Shown here piece by piece: positions 51,957 through 60,042 of a stretch of DNA of 64,000 bases. The notes under the pieces were generated by a model, which was not told the origin of the DNA, ran no database searches, and was given only the letters and a program-made list of their open reading frames with translations. This stretch comes from Paenibacillus sambharensis (GTDB taxonomy: Bacteria; Bacillota; Bacilli; Paenibacillales; Paenibacillaceae), in contig NZ_QKRB01000010.1 of assembly GCF_003233845.1 (NCBI RefSeq), positions 155,647 through 219,646 on the forward strand. The letters are read 5' to 3'. The translations under genes and the position numbers were made by a program. Numbering within the stretch: position 1 is the stretch's first letter; every line of letters starts with the position of its first letter.

Positions 51957-51968
51957 ACAGCGTAGAAG

Positions 51969-52003
51969 GCCGGACAAGGAGGATGCCTTGTCCGGCTGTT
52001 TTG
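51969..52003 (+). terminator. Terminator after the PAS kinase
   Basis: GCCGGACAAGG / CCTTGTCCGGC (51969-51979 with 51986-51996), 6-base loop, followed by TGTTTTG. Confidence 0.85.
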
Positions 52004-52054
52004 CTGCCCTGGAAGGTTGACCGGGACCGCAAGGACAGGCGGTTGATTTCTCTA

Positions 52055-52084
52055 TTGACGGACAAATAGTCCCTTTGATATAGT
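52055..52084 (+). promoter_or_regulatory. Promoter of the marR-mmpL operon
   Basis: TTGACG (52055-52060), 18-base spacer, TATAGT (52079-52084). Confidence 0.6.
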
Positions 52085-52085
52085 T

Positions 52086-52099
52086 CTATTATTGAATAG
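52086..52099. promoter_or_regulatory. Probable MarR operator
   Basis: CTATT-ATTG-AATAG, a 5-bp inverted repeat centred near the predicted transcription start and 50-70 bases before the MarR ATG. An AATAGT element also lies between the -35 and -10 at 52065-52070. Confidence 0.5.
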
Positions 52100-52152
52100 T
52101 TTTACCGTGTAATTGTTTTATCTATAAACCATATTCTGGAAAGGAGTACAGC

Positions 52153-52593
52153 ATGGACAAACAACTGCTTGCCTCAATTATTGGCCGTTATGAAGAGGTT
52201 TCGTTCACCGTCAACCGGCGGCTTAATGCGCTGATCCGCAGAGGCATGGGCGAGGAGCTGACACTGGATCAGTATTCGACGATCCGCTACATCCGCAAAC
52301 GCGGCCGGTGCACATCAAGTGAACTGGCGGATATTTTCTGTGTAGGCAAGAGCTCTATTACCGCGATCATTACCCGCCTCTCTGACAAGAAGATGATCGA
52401 GCGTGTTCAGGATGACAAGGACCGCAGGGTCACCTACCTTTCCCTGACAGCTGAGGGGGAACGCACCGCTGATGAGATTGAGGAGAGAATTCAAGAGCTG
52501 CTCACGGGTTATATCAGTCATTTTGACAACGAAGAGGCCATACGTTTTATCGAGACCTATGAGAAGCTGGGCCGATTGCTGCTGGATAATTAA
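52153..52593 (+). CDS. MarR family transcriptional regulator
   Basis: 146 residues. Winged helix-turn-helix: LTLDQYSTIRYIRKRGRCTSSELADIFCVGKSSITAIITRLSDKKMIERV, seen across about residues 36-86, with the wing DDKDRRVTYLSLTAEG. It probably represses the operon it begins until a toxic ligand is bound. ATG 52153 follows GGAAAGGAG. The stop is 20 bases before the MMPL exporter gene. Confidence 0.92.
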   Translation: MDKQLLASIIGRYEEVSFTVNRRLNALIRRGMGEELTLDQYSTIRYIRKRGRCTSSELADIFCVGKSSITAIITRLSDKKMIERVQDDKDRRVTYLSLTAEGERTADEIEERIQELLTGYISHFDNEEAIRFIETYEKLGRLLLDN

Positions 52594-52613
52594 AGGGGGA
52601 TAGGGAGAGAGAG

Positions 52614-55600
52614 ATGAGAACCATTCTGAAAATGCGCTGGCTGGTGCTGATTCTGTGGCTGGCCGCTGCGGTTGGGTTAATGCTGGCTGCTCCTAATATG
52701 GAGGAGCTGGTCAGAACGAAGGGACAGATCACCGTTCCGGACGGTTATTCGTCGTCCAATGCTTCTGAGCTGCTGAAGGAGCTGGAGAGCTCAAGCGGAA
52801 GCGGCGAGGGCGGCGAGGAGGCTAAGCGGACATCGTCAGCTGTGCTGGTGTTCCATAATAAAGAGGGCCTCTCGGCTGCAGATCTGGAAGAGATCAAGCA
52901 GGGCCTTGCCGATTTGGAAGCGCAGGGCGGGAAGACGGGCATTACGGGTGTCACTTCGCATTTTGAGAATGCGGAGCTTAAGAGTCAGATGGTATCCGAG
53001 GATGGCACCACGATATTGACGCTGGTTGACCTTGACTTTGGTGACCGCTCGGCTTCGGAAATGAAAGAGGGCCTGTATGAGGCAGCCTCGGCGTTCAGTG
53101 TGGAGCATTACTTCACCGGTGATTGGCTGATCGGCGAGGATGTTGTGGAGAGTTCGCAGGAAGGATTGAAGAAGACGGAAGGCATTACTGTAGTCTTCAT
53201 ACTTATTATTCTGTTTGTCGTATTCCGCTCGGTCATTGCGCCGTTCATCCCGCTGCTGGCCGTTGGCTTCAGCTATATTACGTCGCAATCGGTCGTGGCA
53301 TTCCTGGTTGAGTATGCGGATTTCCCGCTGTCGAACTTCACCCAGATCTTCATGGTAGCGGTGCTGTTCGGTATCGGAACGGATTATTGTATACTGCTGA
53401 TCAGCCGCTTCAAGGAAGAACTCGCTCATACGGGCGACAAGACAGAAGCAATTGTGAATACCTATAGAACGGCAGGCAGAACGGTATTCTTCTCGGGCCT
53501 GGCTGTACTGGTGGGCTTCGTATCCATCGGCTTCTCGACCTTTGCCTTGTACCGCTCTGCGGTAGCAGTAGCTGTTGGCGTGTCCGTCATGCTGATTGCC
53601 TTGGTAACGCTGGTGCCCGTGTTCATGTCGCTTCTCGGCAAGGCTATATTCTGGCCGGCGAAGGGATCGCTTGAGCACAAGCAGAGCGGCCTGTGGGGGG
53701 CTGTCGGCAGCTTCTCGCTGAAGCGCCCGGTGTGGACGCTGCTTATACTGGCGGTTGTGATGGTGCCGTTCCTGGTAGCGTATAAGGGCACACCGTCCTT
53801 TAATTCCCTTGACGAGATCGGAGAGCGTTATGATTCGGTCAAAGGCTTCAACCTGATTGCAGACGGCTTCGGCCCTGGCGATTCGATGCCTTCCACGGTG
53901 GCGCTTCAATCGGAGAAGCCGCTTGATACGGCCGCAGGGCTTGCTGCTGTTGAGAAGATTACGAGAGAGCTGTCTCAGGTTGATGGCGTGAAGTCTGTAC
54001 GCAGCGCAACGCGTCCAACCGGGGAGCCGATCGAGGATCTGCAGGTAACTGAACAGATCGGCACGCTTGGCAGCGGAATTGGTGAGACGGAGGATGGCCT
54101 GGGCCAAATCAGCAGCGGGCTGTCGGAAGCAAGCAAGGCACTTAGTGACAATGCGCCCCAGCTGGAAGAAGCAGTAGATGGTGCAGGCCAGCTCGTCGAG
54201 GGCACGAATCAGCTGAAGAGCGGGGTGCAGCAGCTTGGTGACGGTCTGAGACAGATTGAGAAAGGCCTGCGCGACGGCTCGACTGGAGCCGGGGAGCTGA
54301 AGGCGGGACTCGAGCAGGCGAAGACAAGCGCCGAGCAGCTAAGTGCGGCAAGCCAGCAGCTGCTGACCAACTACAAGCAGATGGGAGAGGGGCTTAACCA
54401 GCTCTCCACGGCTTATAACGACGTGGCAGCCAGCCAGCAGGGGCTTGTTGAAGGACTTGCTGGAGTAGGCCAGGGCTTGAGCGGCCTGGCACAGAAATAT
54501 CCGGAGCTTCAGCAGGACCCGGACTTCCTGCAGACGCAGGGAGCGGTGACACAGCTGCAGACGGGAGCCGAGAAGCTGGGCGAAGGTCTTGCGCAGCTGA
54601 ACACGCAGCTTGCCGGTGTTGCTGGCGGCCTTGGGCAGGCCAATGCAGGCCTTGAGCAGGCGGCTGGCGGCCAATCGGCACTTGCTGAAGGCTTGGCGGC
54701 CATTGCCAAGGGTATTGGCGACCTGCAGGCTGGCATTGAACAGGCCGCTGGCGGCCAGAGCCAGATTGTCGGCAAGCTGCCAGAACTGACGGAGGGCTTC
54801 GACCAGCTGGCTGCCGGACAGAAGGAGCTTCAGAGCGGCTTCTCCGATTTGACGGGCCAGCTCGGCGAGCTGACGAGCGGACTTGATCAGAGCGTGGACG
54901 GATTGAATAAGGTAACAGACGGCTTGAAATCCGCCCAGGGCTACCTTGATGATTTGTTAGCAGCGCCTGATAAGCAGCTGACCGGCTGGTACCTGCCGGA
55001 AGAGGCGCTGAACAGCGAAGACTTCCAAACGGCGCTTGACGTATACATGTCGGAGGACCGGCAGACGGTGAAATTCGAAGTCATCTTCGAGGGCAATCCG
55101 TATGAAGTGGAGACTCTTAAGCAGATTCCGGAGCTGGAGGCGGCTGTTGCACGCGCGCTGAAGGGCACGGATTATGCGGATGCGGCGTATGCCGTTAGCG
55201 GCGTAACGAGCATAAACAATGACCTGCGGAATATCTCGGCAGAGGATTACTCGCGTACAATGGTTCTGATGCTGGTCGGCATCACGCTGATTCTGATCAT
55301 TCTGTTCCGTTCGCTGGTTATGCCGATCTATCTGGTGCTGTCGCTGCTGTTGACGTATTATACAGCGATGGGCATCGCCGAGGTGATCTTCGTACAGATT
55401 ATGGGCCTCACCGGCATCAGCTGGGCGGTTCCGTTCTTCGGCTTCGTTATGCTGATGGCGCTCGGCATTGACTACAGTATCTTCCTGATGGATCGGTTCA
55501 AGGAATACCGCCATCTGGATCCGAAGGAAGGCATTCTGCTTGCGATGAAGAACATGGGCACGGTCATTATGTCCGCCGCGCTGATTCTGGGCGGTACATT

Positions 55601-55811
55601 CGCGGCGATGCTGCCGTCAGGAGTCATGTCGCTCCTGCAGATCGCTACCATCGTCTTGTGCGGACTGTTCCTGTACGCGCTTGTCATGCTGCCGCTGTTC
55701 ATTCCGGTTATGGTGCGGACGTTCGGTGAGGCCAACTGGTGGCCATACATGAAGCGTTCCGATCAGCCGAAGGACAGCAGCTACAGCGACCGCCGGGACA
55801 TTCATTCTTAA
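52614..55811 (+). CDS. MMPL family RND-type exporter
   Basis: 1065 residues. TM1 is at the N-terminus (about 7-25), then an extracellular domain and a block of helices (about 195-395). A large extracellular insert (about 475-790) of repeated GL-x-Q/A-LxxGLxQL heptad-like sequence looks coiled-coil, as in YdgH/YhgE-type proteins. A second helix block (about 880-1040) ends it. Each helix block holds a GI-x-x-DY motif (FGIGTDYCILLISRFKEEL and LALGIDYSIFLMDRFKEYR), the proton-coupling aspartate and DY signature of the family. It is under MarR control. It exports drugs or lipids, substrate unknown. Confidence 0.92.
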   Translation: MRTILKMRWLVLILWLAAAVGLMLAAPNMEELVRTKGQITVPDGYSSSNASELLKELESSSGSGEGGEEAKRTSSAVLVFHNKEGLSAADLEEIKQGLADLEAQGGKTGITGVTSHFENAELKSQMVSEDGTTILTLVDLDFGDRSASEMKEGLYEAASAFSVEHYFTGDWLIGEDVVESSQEGLKKTEGITVVFILIILFVVFRSVIAPFIPLLAVGFSYITSQSVVAFLVEYADFPLSNFTQIFMVAVLFGIGTDYCILLISRFKEELAHTGDKTEAIVNTYRTAGRTVFFSGLAVLVGFVSIGFSTFALYRSAVAVAVGVSVMLIALVTLVPVFMSLLGKAIFWPAKGSLEHKQSGLWGAVGSFSLKRPVWTLLILAVVMVPFLVAYKGTPSFNSLDEIGERYDSVKGFNLIADGFGPGDSMPSTVALQSEKPLDTAAGLAAVEKITRELSQVDGVKSVRSATRPTGEPIEDLQVTEQIGTLGSGIGETEDGLGQISSGLSEASKALSDNAPQLEEAVDGAGQLVEGTNQLKSGVQQLGDGLRQIEKGLRDGSTGAGELKAGLEQAKTSAEQLSAASQQLLTNYKQMGEGLNQLSTAYNDVAASQQGLVEGLAGVGQGLSGLAQKYPELQQDPDFLQTQGAVTQLQTGAEKLGEGLAQLNTQLAGVAGGLGQANAGLEQAAGGQSALAEGLAAIAKGIGDLQAGIEQAAGGQSQIVGKLPELTEGFDQLAAGQKELQSGFSDLTGQLGELTSGLDQSVDGLNKVTDGLKSAQGYLDDLLAAPDKQLTGWYLPEEALNSEDFQTALDVYMSEDRQTVKFEVIFEGNPYEVETLKQIPELEAAVARALKGTDYADAAYAVSGVTSINNDLRNISAEDYSRTMVLMLVGITLILIILFRSLVMPIYLVLSLLLTYYTAMGIAEVIFVQIMGLTGISWAVPFFGFVMLMALGIDYSIFLMDRFKEYRHLDPKEGILLAMKNMGTVIMSAALILGGTFAAMLPSGVMSLLQIATIVLCGLFLYALVMLPLFIPVMVRTFGEANWWPYMKRSDQPKDSSYSDRRDIHS

Positions 55812-55827
55812 TAGTACAAGGCAGAAC

Positions 55828-55872
55828 AGGGGCTCTTGTTAAGTCATAACGACTTAGCAAGAGCCCCTTCTT
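55828..55872. terminator. Bidirectional terminator between mmpL and Mn catalase 2
   Basis: AGGGGCTCTTG-T-TAAGTC pairs over 18 positions with GACTTA-G-CAAGAGCCCCT (55828-55845 with 55851-55868), one G-T wobble, 5-base loop. TTCTTATT follows. Confidence 0.85.
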
Positions 55873-55922
55873 ATTGAACGATCTCCTAACGCCCTTTGGC
55901 GGGACTGTATAGGGCTGGGGCT

Positions 55923-56762
55923 CTAGTGGTTCACGAGAACCGGCTGCATACCCGGCGTAGAATGGACGAACGGCGGAGCCGGGTTCAGCTTTGGCGCTTG
56001 TCCGCGGGCAACGGGGTGTGCAACGTACTGGAATGTACCCTGTCCGTCCATGCTTGGACCGGAGGCCCAGCGCCCTGTGCTGCTCTCATCCCCTTCAGAG
56101 AAGTTCATGAACTGGTAGGATACTTCCTCGACTTCGAGATTTTGCGGGAAGGAGGAAGGCACGGTGGCCTTCTGCTGCTGCTCGATCTCCTCGATGGCCG
56201 CCATCCACTGGTTCTGGTGCATCGTATCGCGGGCGATCAGGAAGGAGAGCATGTCCCGCACGCCGCGGTCTGTCGTTTCCTCATACAGGCGGACCACCTG
56301 CAGCCGTCCTTGGGACTCGGCATTCAGGTTGGCGCGGAAATCCGCCAACAGGTTGCCGCTTGCAATCGTATACCGGGCGTTCCAGGGATAGCCGACGCTG
56401 TCGGTTGGCGTGGCTCCGAGACCTGAGACGATTACATGCTGCGGATTCATGCCGCCGAGGACAGCGCCGATCACGGGGTTGGCTGCCGCCTGTTCGACCT
56501 GGTCGACCGGTGCGCCCTCCAGCAGCTGGGCGATCATGGTGGCAATCATCTCGACATGTCCGATTTCCTCAGTTCCGATATCGAGCAGCATGTCACGGTA
56601 TTTGGCTTCAGCCCGGCAGTTCCAGCCTTGAAACAAATACTGCAGCATAACCGTCATCTCGCCAAACTGTCCACCGAGTATTTCCTGCAGCTTCTTGGCA
56701 TAAACCGGGTCGGGACGGTCAGGCTTGGCTGTATGCTGCAGCTCCTTCACATGGAAAAACAT
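55923..56762 (-). CDS. Manganese catalase (second; YdbD-like)
   Basis: 279 residues. Ligands occupy the same positions as in the Lactobacillus plantarum enzyme: E35 (GGQFGEMTVM), E66 and H69 (GTEEIGHVEM), E149 (NLNAESQGR) and H182 (DTMHQNQW). So peroxide breakdown at a dimanganese centre is expected. It is the shorter, CotJC/YdbD-like type and differs strongly from the enzyme at 20233. A Pro-rich C-terminal tail is present. ATG 56762 follows AAGGAGGAG. Nearby genes (PdaA-like, YuiD) hint at a spore or coat context (inference). Confidence 0.93.
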   Translation of the reverse strand: MFFHVKELQHTAKPDRPDPVYAKKLQEILGGQFGEMTVMLQYLFQGWNCRAEAKYRDMLLDIGTEEIGHVEMIATMIAQLLEGAPVDQVEQAAANPVIGAVLGGMNPQHVIVSGLGATPTDSVGYPWNARYTIASGNLLADFRANLNAESQGRLQVVRLYEETTDRGVRDMLSFLIARDTMHQNQWMAAIEEIEQQQKATVPSSFPQNLEVEEVSYQFMNFSEGDESSTGRWASGPSMDGQGTFQYVAHPVARGQAPKLNPAPPFVHSTPGMQPVLVNH

Positions 56763-56886
56763 CGTTCTACTCCTCCTTGTGTGCCCTTCCGGGCACTTTC
56801 ATCTACAGTTGTAAGATGCACCACCGCAAGGAAGTTATTCCTGCAAGGCCATAAATTCCAATAGACAGCGATATGGCAGGCGCGGC

Positions 56887-56914
56887 ATAATTTTGCCCCC
56901 GAAGGGCAAATTAT
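56887..56914. promoter_or_regulatory. Inverted repeat upstream of the deacetylase gene
   Basis: ATAATTTTGCCC and GGGCAAATTAT (56887-56898 with 56904-56914) pair over 11 bases with one bulged T around a 5-base CCGAA centre. It lies 35-62 bases before the GTG start. It may be an operator or leader hairpin. Confidence 0.4.
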
Positions 56915-56948
56915 CCCTGCATGCGATTGAATTGGAGGTGCACGTGCA

Positions 56949-57737
56949 GTGCTTATACACAAGAAACTGGCAGCCTTGATGGTCATCATGCTGACCTTAT
57001 GGGGACTCCCATTGACGGCGGCAGATGCTTCCGCGGCTGACAGCCCCTTTCATTTTGGCTTCAAGAAAAGCCGCAACGGCCAGCCAGCCTCCATTGACCA
57101 GGAGGGCTTTAAGGACATTCTGGCCCGTCATGGGGCAGTATTTACGGGTGATAAGAACGAGAAGGTGCTCTATCTGACCTTCGATAACGGCTATGAGAAC
57201 GGCTATACGCCACCAATTCTGGATGTGCTGAAGGAGAAGAAGGTGCCGGCGGCATTTTTCGTAACGGGGCATTATGTGAACGACCAGCAGGAGCTGCTGA
57301 AGCGGATGGTGCGGGAAGGACACATCATCGGCAACCATTCATGGAGTCACCCGGACATGACGCAGGTGCCTGACGGGAAGATCAGGGAAGAGCTGGCGAG
57401 GGTGAAGCAGCGTGTTGCCGAGATAACCGGACAACGTGAAATGAAGTATCTTCGCCCGCCGCGCGGCATCTTCAGCGACCGAACCCTTGGTGTCAGCAAG
57501 GCGGAGGGCTACACGAACGTATTCTGGTCAATTGCTTATATGGATTGGGATACCAAGAAGCAGAAGGGTGCGGATTATGCGTATCGCAGCGTAACGGCGC
57601 AGCTTCATCCGGGGGCTGTTATTCTGCTGCATTCCGTATCGCGGGATAATGCGGAGGCACTTGGCAGAATCATCGATGAAGCCCGGCGGCAAGGCTATGA
57701 GTTCAAGAGCCTGGACGATTTGAAGATCGGCTCATAA
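56949..57737 (+). CDS. pdaA: PdaA-like polysaccharide deacetylase
   Basis: 262 residues with an N-terminal signal peptide (about 1-29, cleaved near ADASA-AD). NodB-homology domain: LTFDNGYENGYT (catalytic/metal aspartate), GNHSWSHPDM (metal histidines), LRPPRGIFSDRTL (motif 3, Arg), DWDTKKQKGADYAY, and VILLHSVSRDNAEAL (motif 5, His). The TFDNGYE form (in place of TFDDG) and length match the B. subtilis spore muramic delta-lactam synthase PdaA (263 residues). It would act outside the membrane on cortex peptidoglycan. Start GTG 56949 after GGAGGTG. Confidence 0.88.
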   Translation: MLIHKKLAALMVIMLTLWGLPLTAADASAADSPFHFGFKKSRNGQPASIDQEGFKDILARHGAVFTGDKNEKVLYLTFDNGYENGYTPPILDVLKEKKVPAAFFVTGHYVNDQQELLKRMVREGHIIGNHSWSHPDMTQVPDGKIREELARVKQRVAEITGQREMKYLRPPRGIFSDRTLGVSKAEGYTNVFWSIAYMDWDTKKQKGADYAYRSVTAQLHPGAVILLHSVSRDNAEALGRIIDEARRQGYEFKSLDDLKIGS

Positions 57738-57750
57738 GGAGGAGACAGGC

Positions 57751-58212
57751 TTGAATAGAGCACTTATAACGGCTCTGACAGCAATTGGGGCAGCGCAAGT
57801 CCTTAAGGTGCCTATGCAGTACAGGGTTAACGGGCAGTGGAATTGGGGAAAATCGGTCGGCTCAGGCGGCATGCCAAGCTCGCATTCGAGCGGAGTTGCG
57901 GCATTAGCCACCTATATAGGAATACGGAATGGAATAAAGTCGCCCGCTTTTGCCCTGGCTTCGATGCTGGGAACCATCGTGATGTATGACGCAATGAATC
58001 TCCGCCGGCACACCGGTGAAATTGCCATTCAGGTCAACGATCTGGATGCGCACGTTGAGACGCTGGCTGGCCAGGACCCTGGATTGTATCATGACCGGCG
58101 GAAGGAAAGGCTGGAGGAGAGCATCGGCCATCAGCCGGAGGAAGTGCTCGCCGGTGCCCTGCTCGGTGCAGCCATCGGCGCCGCTGGCGCTTTGACTGCT
58201 CCAAGACATTGA
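57751..58212 (+). CDS. yuiD: Divergent PAP2 family protein (YuiD)
   Basis: 153 residues, membrane-associated. PAP2-like motifs: KSVGSGGMPSSHSSGVAALATYIGI at about residues 31-55 (the PSSHS phosphatase signature), and YDAMNLRRHTGEIAIQVN at about 75-92 with the arginine-histidine pair. Length matches YuiD (158). It is presumably an acid-phosphatase-like lipid enzyme, though the family function is not proven. The start is TTG 57751 behind AAGGAGGAG. It is 13 bases after the PdaA-like gene and probably in its operon. Confidence 0.88.
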   Translation: MNRALITALTAIGAAQVLKVPMQYRVNGQWNWGKSVGSGGMPSSHSSGVAALATYIGIRNGIKSPAFALASMLGTIVMYDAMNLRRHTGEIAIQVNDLDAHVETLAGQDPGLYHDRRKERLEESIGHQPEEVLAGALLGAAIGAAGALTAPRH

Positions 58213-58463
58213 CTGACTTTGACCGTTATCGCAGATGACTGACATGAACCGGCTAAGCGCGGCAGCAAGCAGCGACTGGCCGGTTTTGTGTGCTTCAGAA
58301 ATATGAGGCTGGAGGATAATGGGTATAGTAACCAGAGTTTCTGCCAACATTAAGGAAACGCTCAGTTTCGTTTAAAGGTTCGTTAATGTGCGATGGATAA
58401 GATAGGTATGCAGCCGGCCGGAGCTGCCAGAGAAATTACCAAGAGAGAGTGAGGCGTGTATAC

Positions 58464-59315
58464 ATGAAGAAGAAACAACGATGGGCAGTTGGCGTATTAG
58501 CATTGACAATTACTGTTGGCGGGGGTGTGCTGCTCAATCAGCAGGCATACGCAGGAGCGGCGATCCAGACAGGTACCCAGGCGGAAGCATCTGCTGCAGC
58601 GGCGGCAGATGCTGGCAAGACAGGCAGAGGCGGATTCCATAAAGGCTCCTGGTTCGCAGGGTCCGAGGAGATTGCCGGGCTGCTTGGCATGACCACGGAT
58701 GAACTTAAGGAGGCGTTAAAATCCGGGTCCACGCTGGCTGAGCTGGCAGCGGACAAGGGCGTTGACGTTCAGAAGCTGACCGATGCTATAGCGGCCAAGC
58801 TGACAGCCCGGCTGGATGAGAAGCTGAGCGCTGGCTCCATTACGCAGGAGGAGTATGATTCACGCAAAGCGGAGATCACAGAGAAGGCCGGACAGATCGT
58901 AAGCGGTGAGATCAACATGAAGAGCGGCCGGAAGATGGGCGGTTTCTTCGGTGCCTCCGAGGAAGTGGCTGGACTGCTGGGCCTAACTCAGGATGAGCTG
59001 AAGGAAGCGGTGAAGTCAGGCAAGACGCTGGCTGATCTGGCTGCTGAGAAGAATGTGGACACTCAGAAGCTGGCAGACCTGATCATTAGCGAGCTGACTG
59101 CCAAGCTGGACGAGCAGCTGGCAGCCGGCAGACTGACACAGGAGCAGTATGACGAGCGGAAGGCGGAGCTTGCCGAGCAGGCGGCTGCGATTATCAGCGG
59201 CGAGCTTAAACCGCACGGCGGTCATGGCGGCAAGGGCAAGCATGGCGGACGGGGCTCCGTGAAGTCCGGTACGGTGAGCAGCGTGGCATCTGCAGCTGCC
59301 GGGCAGGAAGCATAA
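58464..59315 (+). CDS. Secreted protein with two duplicated DUF2680-like domains
   Basis: 283 residues. Signal peptide MKKKQRWAVGVLALTITVGG...AYA-GA (about 1-31), then an Ala-rich linker. Two similar units of about 85 residues follow (about 64-148 and 155-240). Each begins SEEIAGLLGMTTDELKEALKSG or SEEVAGLLGLTQDELKEAVKSG, continues TLAELAADKGVD / TLADLAAEKNVD and ends ...QEEYDSRKAEI / QEQYDERKAEL. The C-terminus is Gly/His/Lys-rich (HGGHGGKGKHGG). It is exported and helical; its function is unknown. ATG 58464 is chosen over GTG 58449 because GAGTGAGG fits only the former. Confidence 0.8.
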   Translation: MKKKQRWAVGVLALTITVGGGVLLNQQAYAGAAIQTGTQAEASAAAAADAGKTGRGGFHKGSWFAGSEEIAGLLGMTTDELKEALKSGSTLAELAADKGVDVQKLTDAIAAKLTARLDEKLSAGSITQEEYDSRKAEITEKAGQIVSGEINMKSGRKMGGFFGASEEVAGLLGLTQDELKEAVKSGKTLADLAAEKNVDTQKLADLIISELTAKLDEQLAAGRLTQEQYDERKAELAEQAAAIISGELKPHGGHGGKGKHGGRGSVKSGTVSSVASAAAGQEA

Positions 59316-59351
59316 CCCTAGCACGCTGACCATTAGGATTTGAACCAGGGT

Positions 59352-59402
59352 TGGTAACCGGGCTTAAGCAGCTCGGGGGCCAGCCCTTCTTGCTATTAAG
59401 CG
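59352..59402 (+). terminator. Terminator-like hairpin after the secreted repeat protein
   Basis: AGGGTTGG pairs with CCAGCCCT (one G-T) over a GC-rich interior, about 59348-59388, followed by TCTTGCTATT. Confidence 0.45.
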
Positions 59403-59499
59403 GGAGGCTGCAGGCCCGAAACTTGATGCATAAACCGTCACGTAGATTGTTAAGTTAAGATAGGTACACGAACGAAACCTCAATTTACAAAGGTATGAC

Positions 59500-59528
59500 T
59501 TTCCATTGTAATCGGTTTCAATTATAAT
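59500..59528 (+). promoter_or_regulatory. Promoter of the HPr-like gene
   Basis: Perfect TATAAT (59523-59528) with TTTCCA (59500-59505) at 17-base spacing. Confidence 0.5.
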
Positions 59529-59557
59529 AGGAGGAGTAAATCAAGGGAGGTGCAAAT

Positions 59558-59800
59558 ATGGGAGCCATCGACACGAAAACAATCGTAGAAATTAACCGTA
59601 CAGCAACGCAGTTCAGCTCCAGTATCGTTCTTCGCGTAGGCGATCGGGTCATCGACGTCAAGAGCATTCTTGGCCTTAGCGTCTCCCTTGTAACTGGGCA
59701 AGCCTACAAGCTGGACATTCATGGTCCGGATGAAGAGGAAGCGAAGGCTGCAATGGCAGAAGTGTTTGCCAAGAATGGTCTGCAGGCGGAACTGAACTAA
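59558..59800 (+). CDS. HPr-like protein without the active-site histidine (Crh-like)
   Basis: 80 residues of the HPr fold. The region that should hold the phosphorylated histidine (GIHARPAT) reads INRTATQFSSSIVL, with no histidine. The regulatory-serine segment is kept as DVKSILGLSVSLVTGQ (HPr: NLKSIMGVMSLG). This mirrors Bacillus Crh, which keeps Ser46 but lacks His15. It should therefore not carry sugar phosphotransfer, but might act as a co-regulator of CcpA after phosphorylation by HPr kinase (inference). ATG 59558 follows GGGAGG. It stands alone. Confidence 0.82.
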   Translation: MGAIDTKTIVEINRTATQFSSSIVLRVGDRVIDVKSILGLSVSLVTGQAYKLDIHGPDEEEAKAAMAEVFAKNGLQAELN

Positions 59801-59925
59801 TCATTGCCTTATGAGAGGCCAGCGCTGGGTTGGCGGATAGAAGCTTTGGTTAGCGCCGTAGTGCGCATGCTCGGAAGCCTAATGAAACCAAGTTCCTGCT
59901 AGCATCAGCTGTCTTAACAAACCGT

Positions 59926-59955
59926 GTCGGCCCGTTCAATAGTGAACGGGCCGAC
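59926..59955 (+). terminator. Perfect GC-rich stem-loop
   Basis: GTCGGCCCGTTC / GAACGGGCCGAC (59926-59937 with 59944-59955), 12 bp with a 6-base loop. It lies between the HPr-like and aldo/keto reductase genes but has no T-run. Confidence 0.45.
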
Positions 59956-60042
59956 CGGCGTTCAGGAGCTGATGCTTACCGGTTATCCGCGGATCGGATC
60001 CTAACGTAGATCATAATGTACAACTTGAAAGGATGGATGAAG

